A DNA stretch of 6,107 nucleotides from Bacteroidota bacterium (lineage in GTDB: Bacteria > Bacteroidota > Bacteroidia > Chitinophagales > Chitinophagaceae), in the NCBI GenBank assembly GCA_023427575.1, contig JAEZAY010000502.1:1-6107 (forward strand), given 5' to 3'. Each line of letters begins with the position of its first letter. The stretch's first letter is position 1. The notes under the pieces are model-generated. The model was given only the letters and a program-made list of their open reading frames with translations, ran no database searches and had not been told where the DNA came from. Position numbers and translations under genes: made by a program. Positions 1 to 6,084 of this stretch are shown here, one piece after another.

Positions 1-547
1 CGGGCACCACTACTTTTAAACTACTTTCGCCGGCTTCAACCACATTGGCTTCGACATTGCCCGTAAAACGGACTTTTGATTCATTTGCTACAACATTATA
101 AAGGTCAAAATTCGCCCCCAGTATTTCAAGCGTGTCTCCCGGTGCCGGATAGTCGAACGTAAAACCGCTGATGGCCAACTGCGGAATAACCACTTTGAAA
201 TCAAAACTGGCAGTGCCGCCGGGAGTGGTAAGGGTAATTTTATCGTTTACGCTGGCGGGAATCTGCCTGGGAATTTTCACCGATACAAGGGTGTCGGAAG
301 AATAAAAATCCCTGGGTTCAATTACCAGATCATTGATGGTGATTTCACTGGTATTACCCAGATTGTTGCCCCAGATCAGCAGCCATTGATTTAATTCACC
401 GGTGGTAATACTGGCGTTTCGGTCTACGGTGCTTGAAACCCGGCTTATAAGCGGAGGCCCGTAGCTGCTGCTGTCTTTTTTGCATGAGCCCAAACCGAAG
501 GCCAGTATGGCGGCAACGGCGATGTATAGAAATGAAAATTGTCGCAT
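1..547 (-). CDS. Glycan-binding surface lipoprotein (SGBP-like, tandem Ig/IPT-like domains), N-terminal part
   Basis: The reading frame opens at the ATG at 547 and stays open for 182 codons to the window edge, so the C-terminus is missing. The N-terminus is a lipoprotein signal: a hydrophobic stretch (about residues 6-20), then a good lipobox L19-G-S-C22 and KKD. Two Ig/IPT-like beta domains follow. The first, about residues 32-120, has 'WLLIWGNNLGN' and 'KITLTTPGGTASFDFKV'. The second starts at about 122 and has 'GDTLEILGANFD' and ends at the edge in 'LKVVVP'. This layout matches Bacteroidota surface glycan-binding proteins encoded just after SusD, which usually carry a C-terminal glycan-binding domain; that part would lie beyond the window. 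By family knowledge it sits on the outer face of the outer membrane and captures polysaccharide for the SusC/SusD pair. It starts 34 bp after the SusD-like gene with no clear Shine-Dalgarno, which is normal in this phylum. An unrelated IPT/TIG cell-surface lipoprotein is the main alternative. The ligand is unknown. Confidence 0.85.
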   Translation of the reverse strand, partial: MRQFSFLYIAVAAILAFGLGSCKKDSSSYGPPLISRVSSTVDRNASITTGELNQWLLIWGNNLGNTSEITINDLVIEPRDFYSSDTLVSVKIPRQIPASVNDKITLTTPGGTASFDFKVVIPQLAISGFTFDYPAPGDTLEILGANFDLYNVVANESKVRFTGNVEANVVEAGESSLKVVVP

Positions 548-581
548 GAGTTGTCTTTTTAAAATTGGAAAATCATACAGA

Positions 582-2210
582 TTACCAGCCGGGATTATTT
601 TTTCCACCAAGGCCCTCGTTCGTATTTATTTCGGATAAGGGTATGGGTAATAAAAGGTTCCGTTCAGATCTCACCTTTATTATATCCGATGCATCAACCT
701 GCATTTTATTCATCACCTGCAGATAGATTCCCCAACGGATCAGATCGTAGCGGCGATTGTTTTCATACAGCAGTTCACGGCCTCTTTCTTCAATTACAAA
801 AGACCGGAACTGTTCCTTATTCATTCCCTGTGGCGCTTCGCTGGCTTTAGCCCGTACCCGAATTTGATTTAAGGCATTATAGGCTGCCGGTGTAGGTCCG
901 TTCAATTCATTTTCCGCTTCCGCAAACATCAGAAGCACATCCGCATATCGCAATAGCGGATAGTGCACATCATTCGCCCCGGGAACCGTATTGGGTCCGG
1001 CAGTGGCGTCTTTGTATTTGGTAGTATAGGCATTATTCCAGTCGCGGCTCCAGATATAAGAATTCCCCTGCGCATCGGTTTGATATTGGGTTTCTTCCTG
1101 TGGGAAATACAGATTGGTGCCGAAAACCCTGAACTGGTGCGTAAATCCATGCAGGGCGCGATGGTCGGATTTTTCGTAGTTATCGTATACATTTTTTGTT
1201 GTCCATACCCAGCCGGAATTGGATCCGTCGGGCCTGGCTGCATTAAAGTAAGCCCAGAAATCATCGGTGCCAAGATCCGGCCGGTTAAAAGTGTTCAACA
1301 TGAACATATGCTCGGTCTTGTTTTTATTTTCGTTTTTCAATAGATCCATCCAGTTCTGAAACAGCGAGTATCTGCCGCCGGAAATCACTTCGTTCAGTTT
1401 GGTCCGGGCCGAATCAAAATATAATTCTGAATTCACACCTTCCAGTCCGGCGGTTACAATTTTGGAGAATGAATAACTGCCCCAGGTAGTAGGACTGCCG
1501 GTATTCACAGTCAGGTTGCCCGATGGCAGGGAGCCCGAAGCAATGGTCAGATACGCTTTGGCAAGTATTGCGCTTGCCACATCCCTGGTCACTCTGCCGG
1601 TTTCTCCCGAACGGGGATCGCCTGCCGGAAACAAAAGCTGTTCCGCCTGCTTCAGATCCGAAATAATCTGGTTATAGGTCTCCATAACGGTAGACCGGGG
1701 CATGAATGGAGTTTCAAGACCGGTGGCAATGGTGTGAAGCTTTATGGGAACACCTCCGTACAGGCGAACCAGGTCGAAATAGGAATAAGCCCTGAAAAAA
1801 TAGGCTTCACCCATTACCCTGTTTTTTACATCTTCATCGATGCTCATTCCGGGAACATTTTCCAGCACGCCATTGGCGCGGGCAATCATCAGGTAATGAT
1901 CGTTCCAGATATTATCAATGCCCCAGTAGTCGCGGGGATTACCCTGACCAATACTACCTAAGAACCAGGATGGACCCGATGAATGATCCGCGTCAAGATC
2001 TACCACCGCCCATAAATTCTGCTTGTAAAAACCGTAGCTCAGCAAGGTTCCATATACGCCGTTTATGGCAGATACGGCATCGGCTTCCGTTTTATAAAAG
2101 TTATTGGGCGAAACAAAATCATATACTTTTTCAGTTAGTGCTTTTTTGCAGGAACTGAACAAGATCAATCCCAGCATAACCGGAATTATATATAAAGGAA
2201 TCTTTTTCAT
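582..2210 (-). CDS. SusD/RagB-like nutrient-binding outer-membrane lipoprotein
   Basis: This 542-residue protein is complete and of usual length for SusD-like proteins. By family knowledge it is an alpha-helical (TPR-containing) lipoprotein that forms a hinged lid over its SusC partner and binds the incoming glycan or oligomer. The N-terminus is a type II signal peptide with Cys21 as the lipidated residue ('LFSSC'; Phe at -3 is slightly unusual), followed by KKALTEK. Family hallmarks are the N-terminal 'FYKTEADAVSAINGVYGTL' helix region (38-56), 'RAYSYFDLVRLYGGVPI' (140-156), 'YPLLRYADVLLMFAEAENELNG' region (417-438), 'EERGRELLYENNRRYDLIRWG' region (474-494), and the terminal 'LLPIPLSEIN...NNPGW' (519-542). 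Many Trp/Tyr residues occur in 67-102 and 319-395, where ligand contacts could lie; this is inference. It follows the SusC-like gene after 29 bp and precedes the surface glycan-binding gene by 34 bp, so it is almost certainly co-transcribed. The native substrate cannot be told from this sequence. Confidence 0.97.
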   Translation of the reverse strand: MKKIPLYIIPVMLGLILFSSCKKALTEKVYDFVSPNNFYKTEADAVSAINGVYGTLLSYGFYKQNLWAVVDLDADHSSGPSWFLGSIGQGNPRDYWGIDNIWNDHYLMIARANGVLENVPGMSIDEDVKNRVMGEAYFFRAYSYFDLVRLYGGVPIKLHTIATGLETPFMPRSTVMETYNQIISDLKQAEQLLFPAGDPRSGETGRVTRDVASAILAKAYLTIASGSLPSGNLTVNTGSPTTWGSYSFSKIVTAGLEGVNSELYFDSARTKLNEVISGGRYSLFQNWMDLLKNENKNKTEHMFMLNTFNRPDLGTDDFWAYFNAARPDGSNSGWVWTTKNVYDNYEKSDHRALHGFTHQFRVFGTNLYFPQEETQYQTDAQGNSYIWSRDWNNAYTTKYKDATAGPNTVPGANDVHYPLLRYADVLLMFAEAENELNGPTPAAYNALNQIRVRAKASEAPQGMNKEQFRSFVIEERGRELLYENNRRYDLIRWGIYLQVMNKMQVDASDIIKVRSERNLLLPIPLSEINTNEGLGGKNNPGW

Positions 2211-2227
2211 AATAACATTTTTATCCT
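2207..2227 (-). promoter_or_regulatory. Start region of the SusD-like gene with AGGA and a 3-codon mini-ORF
   Basis: In the 29-bp gap after the SusC-like gene, a Shine-Dalgarno-like AGGA (2227-2224) lies 5 nt before an ATG at 2218. That ATG opens a frame of only ATG-TTA-TTA-TGA, whose stop overlaps the SusD start (ATGA at 2210-2207). The SusD ATG itself is 13 nt from the AGGA, which is too far for classical use. The SusD start at 2210 is still clear because it gives a proper lipoprotein signal peptide. Bacteroidota depend little on Shine-Dalgarno pairing, so the layout may be chance; stop-restart coupling is the alternative. Confidence 0.3.
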
Positions 2228-2239
2228 GTAAAGGGTTAA

Positions 2240-5200
2240 TTAAAATCCAACCTGAACCCCGAAGTTTACTGTTTTTGAATTCGGATAGGCAGCCAGATCA
2301 ACGCCACGGAGCGCCGGATTGTCGCCAAAGCCGTTGATATCGGGATCAAATCCTTTGTAATCGCTGATCGTAACCAGATTGGTTCCGCTAACGTATACCC
2401 TTACACGCTCAAAAATCCGTTTGCTCTTTAAAGGCAGGTTATAGCCAAGCACTACGTTTCTAAGCCGGAGAAAAGTGCCGCTTTCAAGAAAACGCCGGGT
2501 GATGTAAAAGCTTCTTGAGTACTGGTACCAGGCTTTTGGATATGTGGCATGCTCCCAGTTCTCGGGAGTCCAGCGGTTATCATAGGCTTCCTGGGTAATA
2601 TTGTTGTACGTTCCCACATCATTAAACAGGCGGTAGTTCATGTTGATAATATCGCCCCCATGACGCCCGTTGATGAAAATATTGAGGTCGAAATTTTTAT
2701 ATACCAGGTTGGTATTGATGCCATATGTATAATTGGGATTTACATCGCCAATGATCGTTCTGTCTTCAACCCCGATTACATTGTCTTTATTCAGATCGCG
2801 GTAGCGGATCTCGCCGATCTTTTTGATAATATTGGCATCACTAAGACCCGAATTCACAGGGTCGGCTCTAACCTCTGCTTCATTACGGTAAATGCCTTCT
2901 TCCACCCAGCTATATAAAGCCCCGATGGGCAAGCCAACCCGCTGAATGAATGGCGCGTTTTGAGCCCGATAATCGAGCGATTGCGCAAACTGTTCAGTTA
3001 CGTCATTACCAAGACTCAGGATCTTATTTCGGTTAAAAGAAATATTGCCTCCGATCGTCCACGAAAAATTAGCGGTATTAACGGCAACCACATTTAATGT
3101 TAATTCAACCCCTTTATTTTCAATACTGCCCGAGTTCACCAGTTTTGAAGTAAATCCGTTACTACCGGGAATCACCAAGCGCTGCAGGAGATCCGAGGTT
3201 TTTTTGTAATAGTAATCCGCCGTAAAACGAATCCGGCTGTTTGCCAGTTCGGCATCCACGCCAATATTCAGCTGATCGGTGGTTTCCCATTTCAGGTCAT
3301 CGTTGCCCGGACCGGCAAACTGATCGGGAACATATCCCGATACAGGGGTTCCGTTAAATACATAGTCAATTGGCGTAAACCGGTCAAGTGTTCCGTAGGA
3401 AGAAATGGCCTGGTTTCCGGTTTTACCATAGCCGGCGCGAATCTTTAACTGGGTGAAGGTTTTCGAAGACCGCATAAACTCTTCGTCGGTCACCGACCAT
3501 GCTGCCGCCACCGATGGGAAATACGCCCATTTATTGTTTTTGGCAAATTTGCTGGAACCATCTGCGCGATAGGAAACAGTCAACAAATACCTGTTATCGT
3601 AATTGTAGTTCACCCTGCCAAGAAATGAGGCAAGAGCGCTTTCGCCTCTGCCGGTCCGGGTTTTATCATGATTTTTCGCCGCGAACATGTTATTGTTCTG
3701 CAGGAGATCATTTACAAAACCGGTTGCCCGGTTGTTTTCAAATTTGTATTCCGATTTTTCATAAATAAAACCGGTGGTTGCACTGATGGAATGTTTTCCC
3801 AATTCGGTTAAATAGGAAAAGATGGATTCGGAAACAATATGGTTCCAGTCGTTGATACCGATTGCGGCCACTCCGTCTAGATTTCGGCCTTCATACGTGG
3901 TTCTTGGCAGGTACTCGTCGCGGCGTGCGGTGTAGGTGGTGAAACCTACGTTCTGCCGAAATTTTAAACCCTTGTAAAGGCTTGCTTCCAGGAAGCTGGA
4001 AGTATAAAAAGAATTGCTTCTAACCCGGTTATAGAGCGTGGTAGCGTACAAATATGGATTGGTGATCAGTTCTGATTGGGAGAAATCATTGTTCAGAGTG
4101 TCCATCAACGTTAGTGTTGGAGAATAAGTCAGTGCTGAACGGGTCACTCCTTCCGCATGGGCGTTATCGGTAGTATTGGTTTTGACCATGCTGTTGGTTT
4201 CCTGGGCGAAATTCAGATTTGTTCCCACCACCAGCCAGTCTTTAATATTGCGATTCAGATTGGTTCTAACGGCAAATTTTTTATATCCTGATCCGATGAT
4301 AACCCCGTCCTGATCGAGATAATTGATGGAAAGTAAATGGCTTCCCGCGTTTGATCCACCGGAAACGGAAACGGTATGATTGTTTGTTATGGCGTTTCTG
4401 AAAAGTATATCCTGCCAGTCGGTACCCAGCCCGATATATTCATCCGGCGTTTTTGTCTTGTTCATTTTCCCGCTTCTGATATCAAGCCTCATCTCGCCGG
4501 AATATGGAATATCGTAGGTGGTGCCTTCAATCCGGTTGGCGGTTTCATAGGATTCGTTCTGCAAAAGCGCATAAGTATGAGCGTTAAGTACCGGGATCTT
4601 TTTAATCACCTGACTGATACCGTAATTACCGCTGTATTCAACCTTATCAAGTCCTTTTTTACCTTTCTTTGTTGTTATCAGCACTACCCCGTTGGCGCCC
4701 CTTGATCCGTAAATGGCGGTTGCGGATGCGTCTTTTAAGACTTCCACCGATTCTATATCATTCGGATTTAAAAACCCAAGCGCGTTGGTGGTTTGGGTAA
4801 TGCCCCCGCTGGCCGAAGCCGGGGTATTGCCGGCATTGGAGCCGCCGTAGGGAACTCCGTCAATCACGTACAAAGGCGAAGTGCCGGAAGAGAATGAGTT
4901 TGTTCCCCGGATTTGAATATTCAGGCCCGCGCCCGGAGCTCCATCGCTGGTGGAAACAACCACCCCGGCCATACGGCCCTGCAGCGCGGAAACTACATCG
5001 GTGGGCGCCGCCCTGATCAGATCCGCACCCCGCACGGATGCAACGGAACCGGTCAGATCACGGCGTTTTACGGCTCCATATCCAATGACAATTACATCAT
5101 TTAATGTGTTGGTTGCAGCTTCCAGTGTAACAGAAACGGTGTTGGAATTACCGATCGCTACTTCCTGGGTTTGCATTCCAACATAAGAAACGGTGAGGGC

Positions 5201-5416
5201 TCTGGCATTGGCCGGAACCTGGATGGTGAAGTTGCCCGCCTCATTTGTACTGGTGCTTAAATTGGAATTTTTAACGGCAACAGAGGCGCCCCCGAGCGGG
5301 TTGCCATCGATATCTTTAACAGAGCCGGAAATTCTTCTATCCTGGGCATGGGTGATCAGGAAAGAAAATACACAAAGGAGCATGGCCAGCCCCCTGGTTA
5401 GTTGGTATTCTTTCAT
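2240..5416 (-). CDS. SusC/RagA-family TonB-dependent outer-membrane transporter
   Basis: This complete 1058-residue protein is the usual size for SusC/RagA transporters. It is expected to form a 22-strand outer-membrane beta-barrel that imports a bound substrate using energy passed by TonB/ExbBD. The signal peptide is residues 1-24 (hydrophobic 9-22, probable cleavage at HA|QD). Next is a carboxypeptidase-regulatory-like beta domain (about 27-102: 'ISGSVKDIDGNPLGGASVAV', 'ALTVSYVGM'). Then comes the SusC/RagA TonB-box and plug entry region 'NDVIVIGYG...RRDLTGSVASV' (106-128). The plug domain contains 'PLYVIDGVPYGG' (181-192) and the family signature 'IESVEVLKDASATAIYGSRG' (221-240) followed by 'ANGVVLITTKKG'. 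The barrel runs from about 258 to the C-terminal Phe ('FGVQVGF'). A Ca-binding-like loop D874-L-N-K-D878 with D885 is typical of the family. There is no STN domain before the regulatory-like domain, so direct signalling to a FecR-type anti-sigma factor is unlikely. It is the first gene of the operon, and its SusD partner follows after 29 bp. Frame and key motifs are intact. The substrate (often a glycan, sometimes peptides or others) is not deducible. Confidence 0.98.
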   Translation of the reverse strand: MKEYQLTRGLAMLLCVFSFLITHAQDRRISGSVKDIDGNPLGGASVAVKNSNLSTSTNEAGNFTIQVPANARALTVSYVGMQTQEVAIGNSNTVSVTLEAATNTLNDVIVIGYGAVKRRDLTGSVASVRGADLIRAAPTDVVSALQGRMAGVVVSTSDGAPGAGLNIQIRGTNSFSSGTSPLYVIDGVPYGGSNAGNTPASASGGITQTTNALGFLNPNDIESVEVLKDASATAIYGSRGANGVVLITTKKGKKGLDKVEYSGNYGISQVIKKIPVLNAHTYALLQNESYETANRIEGTTYDIPYSGEMRLDIRSGKMNKTKTPDEYIGLGTDWQDILFRNAITNNHTVSVSGGSNAGSHLLSINYLDQDGVIIGSGYKKFAVRTNLNRNIKDWLVVGTNLNFAQETNSMVKTNTTDNAHAEGVTRSALTYSPTLTLMDTLNNDFSQSELITNPYLYATTLYNRVRSNSFYTSSFLEASLYKGLKFRQNVGFTTYTARRDEYLPRTTYEGRNLDGVAAIGINDWNHIVSESIFSYLTELGKHSISATTGFIYEKSEYKFENNRATGFVNDLLQNNNMFAAKNHDKTRTGRGESALASFLGRVNYNYDNRYLLTVSYRADGSSKFAKNNKWAYFPSVAAAWSVTDEEFMRSSKTFTQLKIRAGYGKTGNQAISSYGTLDRFTPIDYVFNGTPVSGYVPDQFAGPGNDDLKWETTDQLNIGVDAELANSRIRFTADYYYKKTSDLLQRLVIPGSNGFTSKLVNSGSIENKGVELTLNVVAVNTANFSWTIGGNISFNRNKILSLGNDVTEQFAQSLDYRAQNAPFIQRVGLPIGALYSWVEEGIYRNEAEVRADPVNSGLSDANIIKKIGEIRYRDLNKDNVIGVEDRTIIGDVNPNYTYGINTNLVYKNFDLNIFINGRHGGDIINMNYRLFNDVGTYNNITQEAYDNRWTPENWEHATYPKAWYQYSRSFYITRRFLESGTFLRLRNVVLGYNLPLKSKRIFERVRVYVSGTNLVTISDYKGFDPDINGFGDNPALRGVDLAAYPNSKTVNFGVQVGF

Positions 5417-5438
5417 ATAGCAGTTCGTTTAAGTATAC

Positions 5439-5470
5439 CAAATCTATTAACCAGTTTTCCTATTACCTAA
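5439..5470 (-). promoter_or_regulatory. Probable Bacteroidetes-type promoter of the SusC/SusD operon
   Basis: Read on the minus strand, 5446-5439 is TAGATTTG, a perfect match to the Bacteroidetes primary sigma -7 consensus TAnnTTTG. Exactly 20 bp upstream lies TTAG (5470-5467), a weak match to the -33 TTTG box. The predicted transcript start is near 5432, leaving a leader of only about 15 nt before the ATG at 5416. The DNA just upstream (about 5461-5520) is A/T-rich with A and T runs, which could aid polymerase binding. No transcript data are available; the -7 match is seen, the rest is inference. Confidence 0.55.
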
Positions 5471-5490
5471 TATTTCTTTTTATTTTAAAA

Positions 5491-5516
5491 ATGAATAAAT
5501 ATATTTTTCAATTCAT
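5491..5516. repeat. Short inverted repeat upstream of the promoter
   Basis: ATGAAT (5491-5496) and ATTCAT (5511-5516) are perfect 6-bp inverted arms 14 bp apart, about 60-85 bp upstream of the predicted transcript start. The position would suit an activator site. However, the surrounding sequence is so AT-rich that a chance match is quite possible. Confidence 0.2.
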
Positions 5517-5536
5517 GATAAGATTAAAAGAATCAG

Positions 5537-5566
5537 GGCCTTATCGTGATTTCTCACTATAATGCC
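5537..5566. promoter_or_regulatory. 30-bp near-perfect dyad, candidate operator or hairpin
   Basis: The left arm is GGC-c-TTAT-c-GTGA (5537-5549) and the right arm TCAC-t-ATAA-t-GCC (5554-5566), with a 4-bp centre TTTC. Eleven of 13 position pairs are complementary, and the two exceptions split the arms evenly into 3+4+4 blocks. Such a dyad could be the binding site of a dimeric regulator about 105-135 bp upstream of the predicted transcript start. The GTGA/TCAC core resembles CRP-family half sites, but the spacing (4) is not the classical 6. It could instead form a hairpin in a read-through minus-strand transcript, where only a weak T-rich stretch follows. The dyad is seen; the role is inference. 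Confidence 0.5.
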
Positions 5567-5620
5567 ATTGCTGTCCGGGTAATTTGTTTGCCTGAAACCT
5601 TTATTAATATAAATCTTCAG

Positions 5621-5696
5621 TCCACTTTTTTTTAGAAAAAAAGTGGAGCAAAAAAATCGGGCTCCGGAATAAATCCTAAAAATTGAAACTTCTGGC
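5621..5696. repeat. 76-bp hairpin-bearing repeat, copy 1
   Basis: This block matches 5894-5969 at 75 of 76 positions. It starts with a hairpin of 12 bp (TCCAC plus seven T, loop TAG, seven A plus GTGGA). A second stem GGAGC/GCTCC (5645-5649 with 5661-5665) shares three bases with the first, so the two cannot both form fully. A third pairing joins CCGGAA with TTCTGG near the end, with one G-T wobble. On the minus strand the GGAGC/GCTCC hairpin is followed by ACTTTTTTT, a terminator-like arrangement with a weak 5-bp stem. Identity ends sharply on both sides. It looks like a dispersed intergenic repeat; the family is not recognised. Confidence 0.85.
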
Positions 5697-5704
5697 ATAA
5701 GGGA

Positions 5705-5728
5705 ATGTGCAAATGTGCAAATGTGCAA
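5705..5728. repeat. Tandem repeat, three copies of ATGTGCAA
   Basis: Three perfect 8-bp units run head to tail between hairpin repeat copy 1 and the shared module at 5744. Related but degenerate pieces recur nearby: TTGCAAATTC at 5795-5804 and the inverted GCACAT at 5805-5810. This is probably slippage-prone spacer DNA; copy number may vary between strains. Confidence 0.8.
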
Positions 5729-5743
5729 ATTCAAATCCGGCCA

Positions 5744-5792
5744 GTTATATTCTTTAGCTGTGACTTGTTTTTATTTTACGCCGTCCGTTTCA
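5744..5792. repeat. 49-bp shared module, intact copy
   Basis: This block reads through GCTGTGACTT, a T-rich stretch TTTTTATTTT and CGCCGTCCGTTTCA. Its last 25 bp (5768-5792) recur exactly and in the same orientation at 6060-6084. Its first 33 bp (5744-5776) recur in the opposite orientation at 6003-5971 with three mismatches. It lies 47 bp after hairpin repeat copy 1, as its partner lies just after copy 2, so hairpin element and module seem to travel together. Confidence 0.75.
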
Positions 5793-5874
5793 TTTTGCAA
5801 ATTCGCACATCATTGGTGTCCGGTTAATAATTTTCCATTCAGCCGAAACCATTATCAATAGTGAGTTAGGAGCA

Positions 5875-5889
5875 GTCATTGTAAATGAC
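5875..5889. repeat. Small perfect hairpin just before repeat copy 2
   Basis: GTCATT and AATGAC flank a 3-nt loop GTA. This 6-bp stem ends 4 bp before the second hairpin repeat. There is no T-run directly after it; the run of eight T at 5899-5906 belongs to the repeat. Its role, if any, is unknown. Confidence 0.4.
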
Positions 5890-5893
5890 CCCT

Positions 5894-5969
5894 TCCACTT
5901 TTTTTTAGAAAAAAAGTGGAGCAAAAAAATCGGGCTCCGGAATAAATCCTAAAAATTGAAACTTCCGGC
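5894..5969. repeat. 76-bp hairpin-bearing repeat, copy 2
   Basis: It is the same block as 5621-5696, in the same orientation 273 bp away, differing only at 5966 (C here, T at 5693). The difference makes the terminal pairing CCGGAA/TTCCGG perfect here, where copy 1 has a wobble. Homopolymer lengths (eight T, seven A, seven A) are identical in both copies. This implies a recent duplication, gene conversion, or selection on the structure. Confidence 0.85.
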
Positions 5970-5970
5970 T

Positions 5971-6068
5971 AAATAAAAATAAGTCACAGCGATAGAATAT
6001 AACCCAGCAGAAGTAGGACTTACGAGCTAAGAATCGTTTCCCAGCTGCGGTAACAACTATTTTTATTT
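5971..6068. repeat. 98-bp segment bounded by perfect 11-bp inverted repeats, apparently inverted
   Basis: AAATAAAAATA (5971-5981) and TATTTTTATTT (6058-6068) are perfect inverted repeats around a 76-bp core. The outer DNA on the right (6069-6084) is colinear with the module at 5777-5792. The inner left part (5971-6003) matches 5744-5776 only on the opposite strand. Flipping 5971-6068 once joins these parts and restores 46/49 identity to 5744-5792. No recombinase gene or known recombinase core site is visible in the window. The core holds no perfect TAnnTTTG box in either orientation. Confidence 0.6.
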
Positions 6069-6084
6069 TACGCCGTCCGTTTCA
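6060..6084. repeat. 25-bp direct repeat, second copy of module tail
   Basis: This stretch repeats 5768-5792 exactly, from the T-rich run through CGCCGTCCGTTTCA, in the same orientation and 292 bp away. It is the part of the shared module that was not turned round in the second copy. The remaining 23 bp to the window edge show no further match. Confidence 0.8.

Noticed and set aside
929..1273. 114-codon minus-strand frame inside the SusD-like gene
   Set aside because: It overlaps the well-supported SusD frame in another phase and encodes no recognisable protein.
4376..4705. 109-codon plus-strand frame, and others like it across the SusC and SusD genes
   Set aside because: They are antisense to strong coding sequence and show no family motifs.
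5072..5416. FecA-type signalling (STN) domain at the transporter N-terminus
   Set aside because: After the signal peptide the sequence goes straight into the carboxypeptidase-regulatory-like domain and then the TonB box; there is no room for an STN domain.
5645..5665. GGAGC/GCTCC hairpin as a true intrinsic terminator on the minus strand
   Set aside because: A T-run follows, but the stem is only 5 bp with an 11-nt loop, and the same bases compete with the longer T/A hairpin. I kept it only as part of the repeat.
5705..5728. CRISPR-like array
   Set aside because: The units are 8 bp, directly adjacent and without spacers; this is a simple tandem repeat.
5513..5734. 73-codon minus-strand open frame upstream of the transporter gene
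   Set aside because: It runs through the ATGTGCAA tandem repeat and hairpin repeat copy 1 and its product has no domain-like pattern ('FFCSTFFLKKSG' is just the translated hairpin). I treat it as chance.
5621..5969. Insertion sequence bounded by the two 76-bp repeats
   Set aside because: The repeats are direct, the DNA between is under 200 bp and holds no transposase frame, and no target-site duplication is evident.
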